The notes: generated by a model not told the origin, from the letters alone. Shown: positions 46,082 to 54,567, counted from the stretch's first letter. The stretch: 55,947 nt of DNA from Flammeovirga pacifica (GCF_000807855.2 NZ_JRYR02000001.1:3601746-3657692), one strand, 5' to 3'. Made by a program: numbers and translations.

Positions 46082-46252
46082 ATGAAAAAATTATTAGTTA
46101 TATCCATTGCATCATTTTTATTCTTCTCATGTTCAGATAGTAATGACATTGAGCCGCTACCAGAAGGACCATCAGCAGAACACCCTGTAGTACCTGAACC
46201 TGCTCCAGAACATCCTACTGTTGCAGACCCTGCACCTACGCCTAATAATTAA
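46082..46252 (+). CDS. Tiny Pro/Glu-rich lipoprotein
   Basis: A 56-aa ORF. The signal peptide MKKLLVISIASFLFFSC ends in a lipobox with Cys17. The 39-residue mature tail is acidic and Pro-rich, with repeated EHP and PEP units (EHPVVPEPAPEHPTVADP). No domain is present. A clean lipobox, a strong hydrophobic core and a terminator 113 bp downstream support a real gene. Tiny Pro-rich lipoproteins of this sort are common and uncharacterised in Bacteroidota. Confidence 0.72.
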   Translation: MKKLLVISIASFLFFSCSDSNDIEPLPEGPSAEHPVVPEPAPEHPTVADPAPTPNN

Positions 46253-46364
46253 CTTGAGTTGTATTTAAAGTATTTATTATCACACTCAAATTTTCGTAAA
46301 GCATAAAATAGTACAAGATTGATTTATTTTATTGAGAATTGACTTTTAATTGGTTTTAGAACAC

Positions 46365-46393
46365 AAAAGGCTCGTTTTTATGACGAGCCTTTT
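46365..46393. terminator. Bidirectional intrinsic terminator
   Basis: AAAAGGCTCGT and its complement form an 11-bp stem with a 7-nt loop and T-runs. It lies between the tiny lipoprotein gene and the convergent barrel-protein gene. Confidence 0.9.
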
Positions 46394-46405
46394 TCTTTTA
46401 TTGAA

Positions 46406-47623
46406 CTAAAAGATTGAATAAATAAAGTTCAATTCGAACGTCTTAAACTTATCAATATTATTGTAATGACTTCTAAATAAAGATCCTTGATAGTTATATC
46501 TAAATTCTGATCCCCATCTATCATTATACTTAAAACCTACTCCTAAATGATAGCCCAATTTAGAAGTTATCTCTGAAGGGTTATCATAAATATTATGTTC
46601 AAAAGTAGAATTTATAGGTTGATCTAGAACAACACCTACATTGTAATATAAAGATAGTTTCGGGTTGATATAAGAATAATATCTACCTCCAATTGGGAAA
46701 TATAAAGATTGATAATTGACATCAAAAGTATATTTACCACTTGTTACCGAAGAGTGATATTTTCTATAACTAGGTTCTATATAAATCCTCCATTTTTGAT
46801 GATTGAATGAGAATGCAATTTCAAGTTCTACACCAATTCTAAAGTTAGTTTTTGATCCAAAATCAATAGGTTCATCCATTAAAGAATTAGTTTTTGTATT
46901 TTTTTCGTAAACATAATCTCCAATAGATATACCTGGTTTTATATTAACTCTAATTGATTTATTGGAGGTCATTTTATCAGGAACTTCACTCTTTACTTTA
47001 TTACTCTTATCATATTTTTGAAAAAATTTAATTAGTGAAGAATCTTCGTAAGATAGTTCTTTAACATTATTATAAGTAGCACCATTTTTTTCGAAGATGT
47101 TATACAATTGTTGTTGATAATAATTGTTCTTTTTAATATTCAAACCATCATTCACCAAATATTCTTTAAATACTAAAACATCAATATCTCCCTCTTTATT
47201 TTTGAGGTAGAAGAAATGGAAATCGTTTTGATTAAAAACATATAAGACATATTCACCAGAATAGAGCTCTTTTAATAGAACTTCTTCCTTTTTGAAATCA
47301 GGAGATCTTTTTTCAGTTAATAGATCGATATTGACATTTTGAGGTGCTCTATCAACATCAACTACAGCTTTAACATATTTGACTTCTCCATATATTTCAA
47401 AACTCTTGATTTCGTTCTTTAATAGAACTTTTGAATCATTTTGTGACTCACTAGCTTTAATAAGGATTTTTTGAGGTTCAAGTCTCCAATCTAAGTTTTT
47501 GATAAAGCATTGGATTGTATCTGAGTTTTGATTGACATAATGCCCTCTCTGAAAAGTATTTTGAGAGTAAGCATTCGATAAAAATAGTGAAGATAGAAGA
47601 AGGAGGAATAGTTTAGAATACAT
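46406..47623 (-). CDS. Secreted protein with C-terminal outer-membrane barrel-like domain
   Basis: A 405-aa protein with a signal peptide (1-20, SNAYSQ). The N-terminal half (21-215) is a beta-rich region of unknown type (QRGHYVNQNSDTIQCFIKN). The C-terminal half (about 225-405) has barrel-like strands (KLSLYYNVGVVLDQP, SKLGYHLGVGFKYND, GSEFRYNYQGSLF) and ends in Phe (FIYSIF). It looks like an outer-membrane protein, otherwise unrecognised. Confidence 0.72.
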   Translation of the reverse strand: MYSKLFLLLLSSLFLSNAYSQNTFQRGHYVNQNSDTIQCFIKNLDWRLEPQKILIKASESQNDSKVLLKNEIKSFEIYGEVKYVKAVVDVDRAPQNVNIDLLTEKRSPDFKKEEVLLKELYSGEYVLYVFNQNDFHFFYLKNKEGDIDVLVFKEYLVNDGLNIKKNNYYQQQLYNIFEKNGATYNNVKELSYEDSSLIKFFQKYDKSNKVKSEVPDKMTSNKSIRVNIKPGISIGDYVYEKNTKTNSLMDEPIDFGSKTNFRIGVELEIAFSFNHQKWRIYIEPSYRKYHSSVTSGKYTFDVNYQSLYFPIGGRYYSYINPKLSLYYNVGVVLDQPINSTFEHNIYDNPSEITSKLGYHLGVGFKYNDRWGSEFRYNYQGSLFRSHYNNIDKFKTFELNFIYSIF

Positions 47624-47888
47624 AAGAATTTTAGTTTGTTTTAAGATTTTAAATCTAATGGTTTATACTAGGTAAGTAATAGTTCTATTTACCTTTTTTT
47701 AAGTCTAAATATTCTAATCCTAGTTCATATTTTTATCCTAAAAAAGAGGTATTGAAAAAGTGTTTCGGGTTTATTATTAATTGCTTAAATATTAAGTAAT
47801 AACAACAAACAGACCTTTGATAAATGAGCATTTTTTCATATAATCAGATGCGATTAAAACTAAATAATTCACTAACCTATTTTCATAG

Positions 47889-49508
47889 ATGACCACACAG
47901 ATTATCATTATTTTATCAGCTTTTATTGCTGGTTACATTGCTTTAAAATTAAAATTCCCTCCTTTAGTTGGATTTTTATTAACGGGCTTCTTATTACATT
48001 ATTTTGGAGTAAACGATACAGAACATATCAGATCTTTAGCTGATTTAGGTGTTACTTTATTGTTGTTTACAATTGGATTAAAATTAGATATCAAAATGCT
48101 TATTGGTAAGCATATTTGGTTAAGTTCATTGATACATAATTTAATAAGTTCTCTTTATTTTGTTGCTGCACTTTGGTGTTTACAATGGATGGGCTTATCT
48201 ATTCTACAAGACTTAGGTTGGCCTCAGTTATTTTTAATTGCTTTTGCCTTGTCTTTTTCAAGTACGGTATTCGCAATCAAAACACTTCAGGAAAAAGGGG
48301 TAATGAATGCTGTTTATGGTTCATTAGCCATTGGCGTACTTGTAATGCAAGATATCTTTGCAGTGGTTTTCATGACGATTAGTTCAGGTAAAGTACCTGA
48401 GGTATGGGCACTACTTTTGTTTGGGTTGCCACTTCTGAGACCTTTATTCTTTAAGTTATTAGACACCGTGGAACATGGCGAAATGCTTGTTTTATTTGGG
48501 GTATTTATGGCTTTAGTTGTAGGTGCGGGTCTATTTTCTATGGTAGGATTAAAGGCCGATTTAGGCGCCTTAATTATGGGTGTTTTATTATCAAGTCATA
48601 AGAAAGCATCAGAGTTATCAAAAGCTTTATTTAATATAAAAGAGTTATTACTAGTTTGCTTCTTTTTAGATATTGGTTTAACCGCTTCAGTTACCTTAAA
48701 TTCCTTATTATTTGCTATCGCTTTAGTGATATTATTACCTATAAAAGGGTGGTTATATTTTAGGGTATTTGACCGATTTAATTTTAGAGTGAGAACATCC
48801 GTTTTTGGTAGTTTGATGTTGATGAATTATAGCGAATTTGGATTAATCGTAGGAGGGTTAGCCTATAAAATGGGTTGGTTACCTGGGGAAATGTTAGTAA
48901 GTATAGCTATCGCTGTTTCTTTATCTTTCTTGATATCGGCTCCGATCAATAATAAAAGTAATGAAGTTTATTTAGGATTAAGTCAGTTTAAAACAGAGAA
49001 AAGTCGATTCAATATTATGGATAAGATGATTGAATTGGGACAGGCTAAAGTAATTGTGATTGGGATGGGACGTATTGGTTCTGGTGTATATGATGAAATG
49101 CAAAGACAGTTTGGTGATGTGATTTTGGGTATTGAAGTGAACGAACATACTGTTGAACGACAAAGAGTAGAAGGTAGAAATGTTATACAGGGAGATGCAG
49201 TTGATAGTGACTTTTGGATGCGTTTAAAAAATATCAATGATATTGAATTAATATTTTTTGCAATGCCTCACCATCATGCCAATGAGTTGGGGGCAGAACA
49301 ATTGAATAAAATAAAATACAAGGGTAAAACAACTGCTATTGTAGAGTTTAACGATCAAATACAACCATTAAAGCAATTAGGAGTAAATGCTGTTTTTAAT
49401 GTCTATAGAGAGGCAGGGAAAGGTTTTGCACAACATGCCATTGAGGAATTTCAACCCCAAAAACTTATTTCTAATAAACCGTTCAAAAAGGTGACAATAA
49501 CAATGTAA
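47889..49508 (+). CDS. Cation:proton antiporter (CPA2 family, KefB/YbaL-like) with RCK domain
   Basis: A 539-aa monovalent cation/H+ antiporter or glutathione-gated-type K+ efflux protein. About 12 transmembrane helices span 1-360, with the family phrases LLLFTIGLKLDIKML near 56 and SFSSTVFAIKTLQEKG near 120. A TrkA-N/RCK Rossmann domain (from about 385, KVIVIGMGRIGSGVYDEM) senses nucleotide. Substrate ion (K+ or Na+) is not set by sequence. It precedes, but probably is not cotranscribed with, the 24-aa peptide operon. Confidence 0.9.
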   Translation: MTTQIIIILSAFIAGYIALKLKFPPLVGFLLTGFLLHYFGVNDTEHIRSLADLGVTLLLFTIGLKLDIKMLIGKHIWLSSLIHNLISSLYFVAALWCLQWMGLSILQDLGWPQLFLIAFALSFSSTVFAIKTLQEKGVMNAVYGSLAIGVLVMQDIFAVVFMTISSGKVPEVWALLLFGLPLLRPLFFKLLDTVEHGEMLVLFGVFMALVVGAGLFSMVGLKADLGALIMGVLLSSHKKASELSKALFNIKELLLVCFFLDIGLTASVTLNSLLFAIALVILLPIKGWLYFRVFDRFNFRVRTSVFGSLMLMNYSEFGLIVGGLAYKMGWLPGEMLVSIAIAVSLSFLISAPINNKSNEVYLGLSQFKTEKSRFNIMDKMIELGQAKVIVIGMGRIGSGVYDEMQRQFGDVILGIEVNEHTVERQRVEGRNVIQGDAVDSDFWMRLKNINDIELIFFAMPHHHANELGAEQLNKIKYKGKTTAIVEFNDQIQPLKQLGVNAVFNVYREAGKGFAQHAIEEFQPQKLISNKPFKKVTITM

Positions 49509-49569
49509 TTATACAAGACAAGTAACCGTTACATACGGTAGTTAACTTACATACCTCTATTGGTATACC

Positions 49570-49577
49570 TACTTTTG
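49570..49577 (+). promoter_or_regulatory. -7 promoter box of the membrane-peptide/DUF3124/antiporter operon
   Basis: TACTTTTG, a perfect TAnnTTTG -7 box, lies 34 nt before the ATG of the 24-aa peptide. The -33 element is not clear (TTA at about 25 nt). Confidence 0.6.
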
Positions 49578-49611
49578 TGTCATAATCATTTTTAAAATAA
49601 ACAATATTGAT

Positions 49612-49686
49612 ATGGCAGGTATAGCATTAATGGGATTATCATTTTTCTTAGTAGGATACTTTCTTTATCTGGCTTTTAGGAATTAG
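49612..49686 (+). CDS. 24-aa single-helix membrane peptide (KdpF-like in form)
   Basis: The ORF encodes a peptide of 24 residues, MAGIALMGLSFFLVGYFLYL then AFRN, almost entirely one transmembrane helix with a short basic end. It has a perfect -7 promoter box upstream, and its stop is 8 nt before the DUF3124 gene, so it is the first gene of the operon peptide-DUF3124-antiporter. Small single-helix subunits such as KdpF stabilise ion transport complexes; similarity here is in size and position only. Not recognised as a named family. Confidence 0.6.
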   Translation: MAGIALMGLSFFLVGYFLYLAFRN

Positions 49687-49694
49687 AAAAAGAA

Positions 49695-50258
49695 ATGTCT
49701 AGAAAGATGAAACATATTAATAAAAAAGTAATTTTGAGTGCGATAATCCTCACCTTTTTTGTGATAGCATTATCTTGTAACAAAATTAATAAGTTTGGAT
49801 TAGAAGAAGTTGAAAGATCTCTTCATCATATAGAATTAGATCAGGAATATATTCCGGAACTTCATTTTAAGGAGAAAAGATATATTCCTGCTTATTCTAA
49901 TTTGTATTATAAGTCAAAGTCTGCAAGTCTTTTTTGTACGGTAATTTTGAGTATCAGAAATACGAGTATGACAGATGATATTTATTTGAATTCTGTAGAT
50001 TATTATAATACTTATGGTGAAAAAATCAAAGAACTCATTCAGAAAACGAATAAGCTTAGACCATTAGAAACCAGAGAGTTTGTGATAGAATTCAATGATA
50101 AACTTGGAGGTTCTGGAGCTAACTTTATAGTGGACTATGGAGCTAAAAACGCTTTAATTGATGTTCCTATTATAGAATCAGTTTCTGTAGGACATCATGG
50201 AAATAATGGATTTACAATCACTTCTAATTCTCAAGTAATACAAACAAATAAACATTAA
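49695..50258 (+). CDS. DUF3124 lipoprotein
   Basis: A 187-aa lipoprotein (lipobox ALSC, Cys28). The DUF3124 domain (about 55-180) shows YIPAYSNLYYKSKSASLFC, SIRNTSMTDDIYLNSVDYYN and GGSGANFIVDYGA, followed by IIESVSVGHHGNNGFTITSN. Function of the family is unknown; it is a periplasmic or envelope beta-sandwich. A downstream start at codon 5 is possible. It lies 8 nt after the 24-aa peptide and 5 nt before the CPA1 antiporter, so it is tightly coupled with both. Confidence 0.85.
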   Translation: MSRKMKHINKKVILSAIILTFFVIALSCNKINKFGLEEVERSLHHIELDQEYIPELHFKEKRYIPAYSNLYYKSKSASLFCTVILSIRNTSMTDDIYLNSVDYYNTYGEKIKELIQKTNKLRPLETREFVIEFNDKLGGSGANFIVDYGAKNALIDVPIIESVSVGHHGNNGFTITSNSQVIQTNKH

Positions 50259-50263
50259 ATACT

Positions 50264-51457
50264 ATGATTGGAAGTGAGATGACACTACTCCTTGCCGTTT
50301 TAATTATTATCGGTATTTTATTATATAATCCTACTAAGGATTTAGGAATTCCTGCGGCCTTTATTTTTATTGGTGTTGGTTTATTCTTAGGAAATGGTGA
50401 TTCTTCTTTTGAGGTATATGACAACCCCGAGTTAACTGATTTTATAAGTCAGACGGCACTAGTCTTGATCATCTTTGTGGGTGGTTTACATACCAAAGTA
50501 TTGGATATAAAGAAAGTCATCAAAGAAGGAATACTGGTCTCCAATATAGGAGTTTTAGTCACTTCTTTAGCATTGGGAGTTTTTGTGTCATTTGTTACTC
50601 CACTGTCATTATTAGAAGGTTTTTTATTGGGTTCTATTGTATCTTCTACAGATGCAGCGGCTGTTTTTGGTGTTTTAGAAGCAAAGAAAATGAAGTTGAA
50701 ATATGCTTCTGATAAGGTATTAGAGTTCGAATCGGCCACTAATGATCCGATGGCAATGATACTTACTTTAATCTTTGTGGGAATTTTAAAAACACCTGAT
50801 GCACCGATTGATTACTTAGGAAGCTTACAGTTTTTCTTTCAGCAGATATTTATTGGAGGAGGGTTAGCCTTTACCCTATTTCATATGATTAAATTTTTGT
50901 TTAAAAAGTTTCACTTTCAAGAAGAAGGACTGATACCTATTTTATTATTTAGTGTTTTAATTGTATTCTTAAAACTGAATGAGTATTTGGGTGGTAATGC
51001 TTTAATAGGTGCGTATATTTTAGGCGTATTATTAAACACATTAGATTATCAGAATAAAGATAATTCACTACATTTCTTTAATAGTTTTTCTTGGTTAGCA
51101 CAGTCTATTATGTTTTTGATTTTGGGATTACAAATCTTTCCAAAACACTTAATGGAAGTACTTCCCATAGCGATTCTACCTACCCTATTCTTATTCTTTG
51201 TAGCAAGACCATTAGGAGTGTTTACTTCTTACTTACCCATCAAAGAACCATTAAACAAAAAGATATTTATTTCATGGAGTGGTTTGAAAGGAGCAACACC
51301 CATTGTGTTTGCCTTGATACCGGTTTTATCTGAAGTAAATAATGCTGATATGATATTTTACATCGTCAGTTTTATGGTGTTTGTGTCTTTAATCATCCAT
51401 CCTTTTAGTATGGAGTATTTAGCGAAAAAAATAGATCTATTAGAAGATGAAAATTAG
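50264..51457 (+). CDS. Cation:proton antiporter, CPA1/NhaP type
   Basis: A 397-aa sodium or potassium/proton antiporter with about 12 helices. Diagnostic phrases are SIVSSTDAAAVFGVLEAKKM near 126 and VLEFESATNDPMAMILTLIF near 149 (the ion-binding ND motif), plus AYILGVLLNTLDYQNKD near 247. It lacks the long C-terminal regulatory domain of NhaP2. It forms an operon with the membrane peptide and the DUF3124 gene. A decayed partial copy of this gene lies 600 bp downstream (52094-52352). Confidence 0.9.
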   Translation: MIGSEMTLLLAVLIIIGILLYNPTKDLGIPAAFIFIGVGLFLGNGDSSFEVYDNPELTDFISQTALVLIIFVGGLHTKVLDIKKVIKEGILVSNIGVLVTSLALGVFVSFVTPLSLLEGFLLGSIVSSTDAAAVFGVLEAKKMKLKYASDKVLEFESATNDPMAMILTLIFVGILKTPDAPIDYLGSLQFFFQQIFIGGGLAFTLFHMIKFLFKKFHFQEEGLIPILLFSVLIVFLKLNEYLGGNALIGAYILGVLLNTLDYQNKDNSLHFFNSFSWLAQSIMFLILGLQIFPKHLMEVLPIAILPTLFLFFVARPLGVFTSYLPIKEPLNKKIFISWSGLKGATPIVFALIPVLSEVNNADMIFYIVSFMVFVSLIIHPFSMEYLAKKIDLLEDEN

Positions 51458-51500
51458 CCAATGCCCGCTGGTTTTTATCTAAAAACAAAAAATTAAAACC

Positions 51501-51917
51501 ATGAAAAATATAATAATCATTGCCGCATTGCTATTAAGTAGTATCACTATATCAAAAGCACAGAATATTAGTTTAGAAGATACTGTTACTATTAAAAATA
51601 GAGAATATGTTGTAAAAGGGGTAGACAAAAGAGGGTTCTTCTATGAAGTACAAAAAGTAGGTAGTCATAAAAAAAAGAATGTACATATTAATAAAATAAC
51701 GAAGACAGGAACTTCTAGTAATCAAAAAATCAGCCTCGAAATAGGCATGTCAGAAGAGTCGGTGAGAAATACGATGAAGCACCCTCCTTATCATGAAAAG
51801 AAATTAGAGGGGACTTGGGGAGAATTAACCATATTACAGTACCAAATGAAATCTGATAAAATTATTTATCTGGTATTAGAGAAGGAGAAATTAGTCTCCA
51901 TTATGAAAGAAAAGTAA
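51501..51917 (+). CDS. Secreted protein with BamE/SmpA-like C-terminal region
   Basis: A 138-aa protein with a signal peptide (1-21, ISKAQ). The C-terminal part (about 78-135) reads KISLEIGMSEESVRNTMKHPPY, then TWGELTILQYQ, reminiscent of the SmpA/BamE fold (GMSxxxVxxxLGxP pattern), though divergent. It is 43 bp downstream of the antiporter gene and may be part of that operon. A terminator follows. Confidence 0.65.
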   Translation: MKNIIIIAALLLSSITISKAQNISLEDTVTIKNREYVVKGVDKRGFFYEVQKVGSHKKKNVHINKITKTGTSSNQKISLEIGMSEESVRNTMKHPPYHEKKLEGTWGELTILQYQMKSDKIIYLVLEKEKLVSIMKEK

Positions 51918-51920
51918 TAC

Positions 51921-51958
51921 AAAAAGGTTCAAGAAATAATTTTATCTTGAACCTTTTT
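51921..51958 (+). terminator. Intrinsic terminator
   Basis: AAAAAGGTTCAAGA with its complement (14 bp, 10-nt loop) and a T-run closes the antiporter operon. Confidence 0.92.
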
Positions 51959-52093
51959 TATGTTTAAATACGACTTGATTATTTTTAATAACCTGCTTTT
52001 TCTAAGCTTTCCATTATATGTTTTGCAAGTGCTTCTAACTCACAAGTCATTCAATCCCTTTAAATTCATAGAACGATGATACTGTACTAGACA
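51959..52093. other. Intergenic region with a possible gene end remnant
   Basis: A minus-strand 21-codon ORF at about 51987-52050 (MTCELEALAKHIMESLEKAG, then Y) with an AAGGGA-like site before it looks like the C-terminal end of a lost gene. Otherwise no gene or element is seen. Confidence 0.3.
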
Positions 52094-52352
52094 ATGAGAT
52101 CACTCTTCTAATTACCAACTTAATTAGAATTGGTGTTTTACTTTACAATCCATCAAAAAAAATGGGTATTCCTGCTACTTTATATTTATTGGAGTAGGTT
52201 TATTTCTAGGAAAAAGTGATTCTTCTTTTCAGGTTTATGACTATACTGAGTTATCAAATTTCATTAGTCAGGCAGCATTGGTTCTCATTATTTTTGTGGA
52301 TGGTTTACATACCAAAATACTAGATATGAAAAAGGTAATTACTAAGTTTTAG
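52094..52352 (+). pseudogene. Truncated, frameshifted copy of the CPA1 antiporter N-terminus
   Basis: This stretch parallels the first part of the antiporter gene at 50264 in order and sequence. Matching pieces include TGGTTTACATACCAAA, GATTCTTCTTTT and ATTAGTCAGGCAGCA (compare ATAAGTCAGACGGCA). In translation, SDSSFQVYDYTELSNFISQA parallels GDSSFEVYDNPELTDFISQT. The copy has indels that break the frame near its start and stops at about residue 83 of the family. It is therefore a decayed duplicate, not a gene. Confidence 0.85.
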
Positions 52353-52515
52353 GGTGTTTAATTAAAAAATCGACATATTTTTTTTAATTAAAAAGTGATT
52401 AATAATTAAAAAGAATACGAGAAAAAATAGATATTTCTTCAAGTCAACTTCATTAAAAATGAAATCATAAATGAAGGTCCCTGTAACATAAGACAATGAA
52501 ATTGTAATATTTTTT

Positions 52516-53166
52516 TTAAATCTTTGAATATCCATTTTGAATTAGTTTATTTTTTAAATTAATAAAATGACCTTCACCATATAGTAATACCAAGTTCTTA
52601 TTCTGGTTGTTTATTACTTTTTTTACAATTTTATTTTCTCTAATACTAAATATTATTGAATCTTCGATATTGTAATCCCTTTTATGTTTATTAATATCGA
52701 AAGGTTCTCCTATAATTTTTTCATATAACTTCACATAGTCACAAGCTGTGATATCAAGGTTTAAATTATTCTTAAAGTGATCTTTTAATTTTGAATTAGT
52801 TCAAGCTTCAAGATCAAGAAAAAAAGCTATTCTTTTATATCTCTCAATAGAGTGTTGATTCAATAAATATTCGATTTTTTCTTGTTGTAAGGAGCAATTT
52901 TTAGTATTAATTTTCATTTGTTCGTAAAAGAGGGTATAACCCAATTGATTTAAAGAATCAAATTCATTAGTCAATGACTTGTAATAATTTTCAGATTCGA
53001 TATGTTTAATACCAAATAGTATTACCTTTTTTCCTTCCTCATTGATAAATGTACATTTCTTATAGTTTCTACCAAACCCTAGAAATCCTGTTATAAAACC
53101 TTGAATGAAAAGAAGAAACCCAATAGCTAGAAAACTGTAAATTAAATACTTTATTTTTTTATGCAT
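52516..53166 (-). pseudogene. TraB/GumN-like membrane-anchored gene with an internal TGA
   Basis: A 217-codon frame starting at 53166 is interrupted only by TGA at 52801-52803 (codon 122); both sides are in the same frame. The N-terminal part has a transmembrane helix (about 8-28) and KKVILFGIKHIESENYYKSL. The C-terminal part has NLVLLYGEGHFINLKNKLIQ then NGY, the pattern of the TraB/GumN family ends (G-x-GH plus LxxxGY). The second half has its own ATG at 52734. No clear function is known. It may be nonsense-inactivated or read through. Confidence 0.6.
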
Positions 53167-53214
53167 GATAACTTTTATTTTAACTCTGTCTGTATAATTT
53201 GATACTGTAATTAG

Positions 53215-53400
53215 GTTAGCAGTCTACCAACCCATACTTATCTACATCCACTTTACACCCACCCTTTCAAATCATGATCAGGTGCAATGCAATCACTTCT
53301 TCTAGGCGTTCGAAGTTGCCTGTTAAAGCTGTACGTAAAGTTTTTTTCTTATTTCGGAGTAGCCCAACTGCTTACGAAATACCATTATGAATGTTTTTTT
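53215..53400 (-). pseudogene. Remnant of a larger ORF end, possibly a transposase
   Basis: On the minus strand a frame reads GLLRNKKKTLRTALTGNFER then LEEVIALHLIMI and stops, followed after the stop by KGGCKVDVDKYGLVDC in frame. This has the look of a transposase C-terminus with insertion-element end sequence. No start, domain or inverted repeat confirms this. The rest of the gap to 53542 contains nothing I recognise. Confidence 0.3.
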
Positions 53401-53542
53401 AGTTTAAATTGGCTTCCTTTTTTTATGAAAAAGTGATTTATTCTTAAGAAGAATGAAATCATTACGTTTTTATAATTTTCGATCTGAAAACATCTTTAAT
53501 TATAGTGGTATTGATGATTTTAGACTTTTCAGAAAACCCTAA

Positions 53543-54127
53543 TTATTTTTCAGTCTTTTGGATGTAAATAGTTTCTTGTTTATTCCATAAAATCAAGGAA
53601 GAAATTCCTTGTTCTAAAACATAGTCACAGAAAGCAAAATCTCCTTTTGAAAAAGAGTAATTACAAAGCATTACGGGAATAGTAAAGTAATATAATTGGA
53701 GATCATTATATAATATTGGGAAGATTATACAGAATAAGGTTATTAAAACAATTGGTAACATTGAAATAAATAGATATTGATATCCATTTAGTTTACTTGA
53801 GTGAGTTGTGACATAGAAGATCATTGCCTTTTTGACTTTTCCAAAATAGGCATCTCGTTTTCCAAGTATAATATACCCTAGATAATGAATTATTTCATGG
53901 ATAATAATAAGTATAGAAAAGGAAAAATAAATAGATACTCCTAATAAAAATAAAGCACTATACTCTTGGTGATAACAACTATTTGATACTTTGACTATAA
54001 GTAGAAGAAGTATCAATAATTGTATGTACTCAATTCGAGAATAACTTTTAAGAAGCCTTCCATTTTTTTGAAACCTATCAGTAATGAAAGAATTCACGTC
54101 AGAATGCTTTATTGTTTGTAGTGGCAT
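53543..54127 (-). CDS. DUF3267-type integral membrane zinc metallopeptidase
   Basis: A 194-aa membrane protein with about four helices (near 35-52, 60-84, 115-135, 145-165). The zincin motif HEIIH lies at residues 77-81 inside a membrane segment (IIIHEIIHYLGYIILGKRDA). This arrangement matches the DUF3267 putative zincin family (site-2-protease-like membrane peptidases). Downstream of the bacteriocin-like peptide cluster on the same strand, it might process or give immunity to those peptides; this is context inference only. Confidence 0.8.
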   Translation of the reverse strand: MPLQTIKHSDVNSFITDRFQKNGRLLKSYSRIEYIQLLILLLLIVKVSNSCYHQEYSALFLLGVSIYFSFSILIIIHEIIHYLGYIILGKRDAYFGKVKKAMIFYVTTHSSKLNGYQYLFISMLPIVLITLFCIIFPILYNDLQLYYFTIPVMLCNYSFSKGDFAFCDYVLEQGISSLILWNKQETIYIQKTEK

Positions 54128-54567
54128 GTTTTAGAAAATTAGATATTATCATAGTTCTTTTCTATAATATGAACCTATGATTAAAATTATATTAATAGAA
54201 TAATCATAGAAATAAAATACTCCATTTTATTTCTCATTACTTTTTCAGAAGAGGAGGTTTAGTTCAAACTTTTTAAAGTTGGACATATTAATCCTTAGAG
54301 GATATAGTACTTGGGACCTTAATTCCTTTGATAATAATTACTGAACTCAAAATTGTGAAATAAATAACCTTTAGGTCTATTTAATTGAGTGTAATAGTTA
54401 GTATTACTCTAATTAGTTCTTTGGATAGTAGCATTATTTAATGAAATTTGCTTTAAAGTAAATTAGTTTTTGAAGCACAAATCTTAATACTTTTTTTAAA
54501 AAAAAGTCACCTTAAATAGAGTTGTATACTAATATTATTTCATGAAAAAAGAGGCTGTCTCAATTTT
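54128..54567. other. AT-rich region with a small leader-like ORF and a palindromic element
   Basis: No full gene is seen. A minus-strand ORF at 54245-54286 encodes MSNFKKFELNLLF and stops; it looks like the start of a double-glycine leader and could be a decayed peptide gene, but the downstream frame is broken. A palindromic element lies at 54382-54415. A partial terminator-like GAGACAGCCTCTTTTTT lies next to the 43-aa gene end. Confidence 0.5.
54382..54415. repeat. Palindromic element, copy 1
   Basis: TAATTGAGTGTAATAG then TTAGTATTACTCTAATTA. It can fold as a hairpin (AATTgAGTgTAATA with TATTACTctAATT). A near-identical copy occurs at 55059-55095 with a CTAG insertion in its centre. Confidence 0.85.

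Noticed and set aside
51987-52050. 21-codon minus-strand ORF (MTCELEALAKHIMESL...) with an AAGGGA-like site
   Set aside because: Too short and without context or conservation evidence; more likely the end of a lost gene, so only noted in the gap entry.
52801-52803. Selenocysteine at the internal TGA
   Set aside because: No SECIS-like hairpin noticed downstream, and the position is not next to a redox motif; nonsense mutation is simpler.
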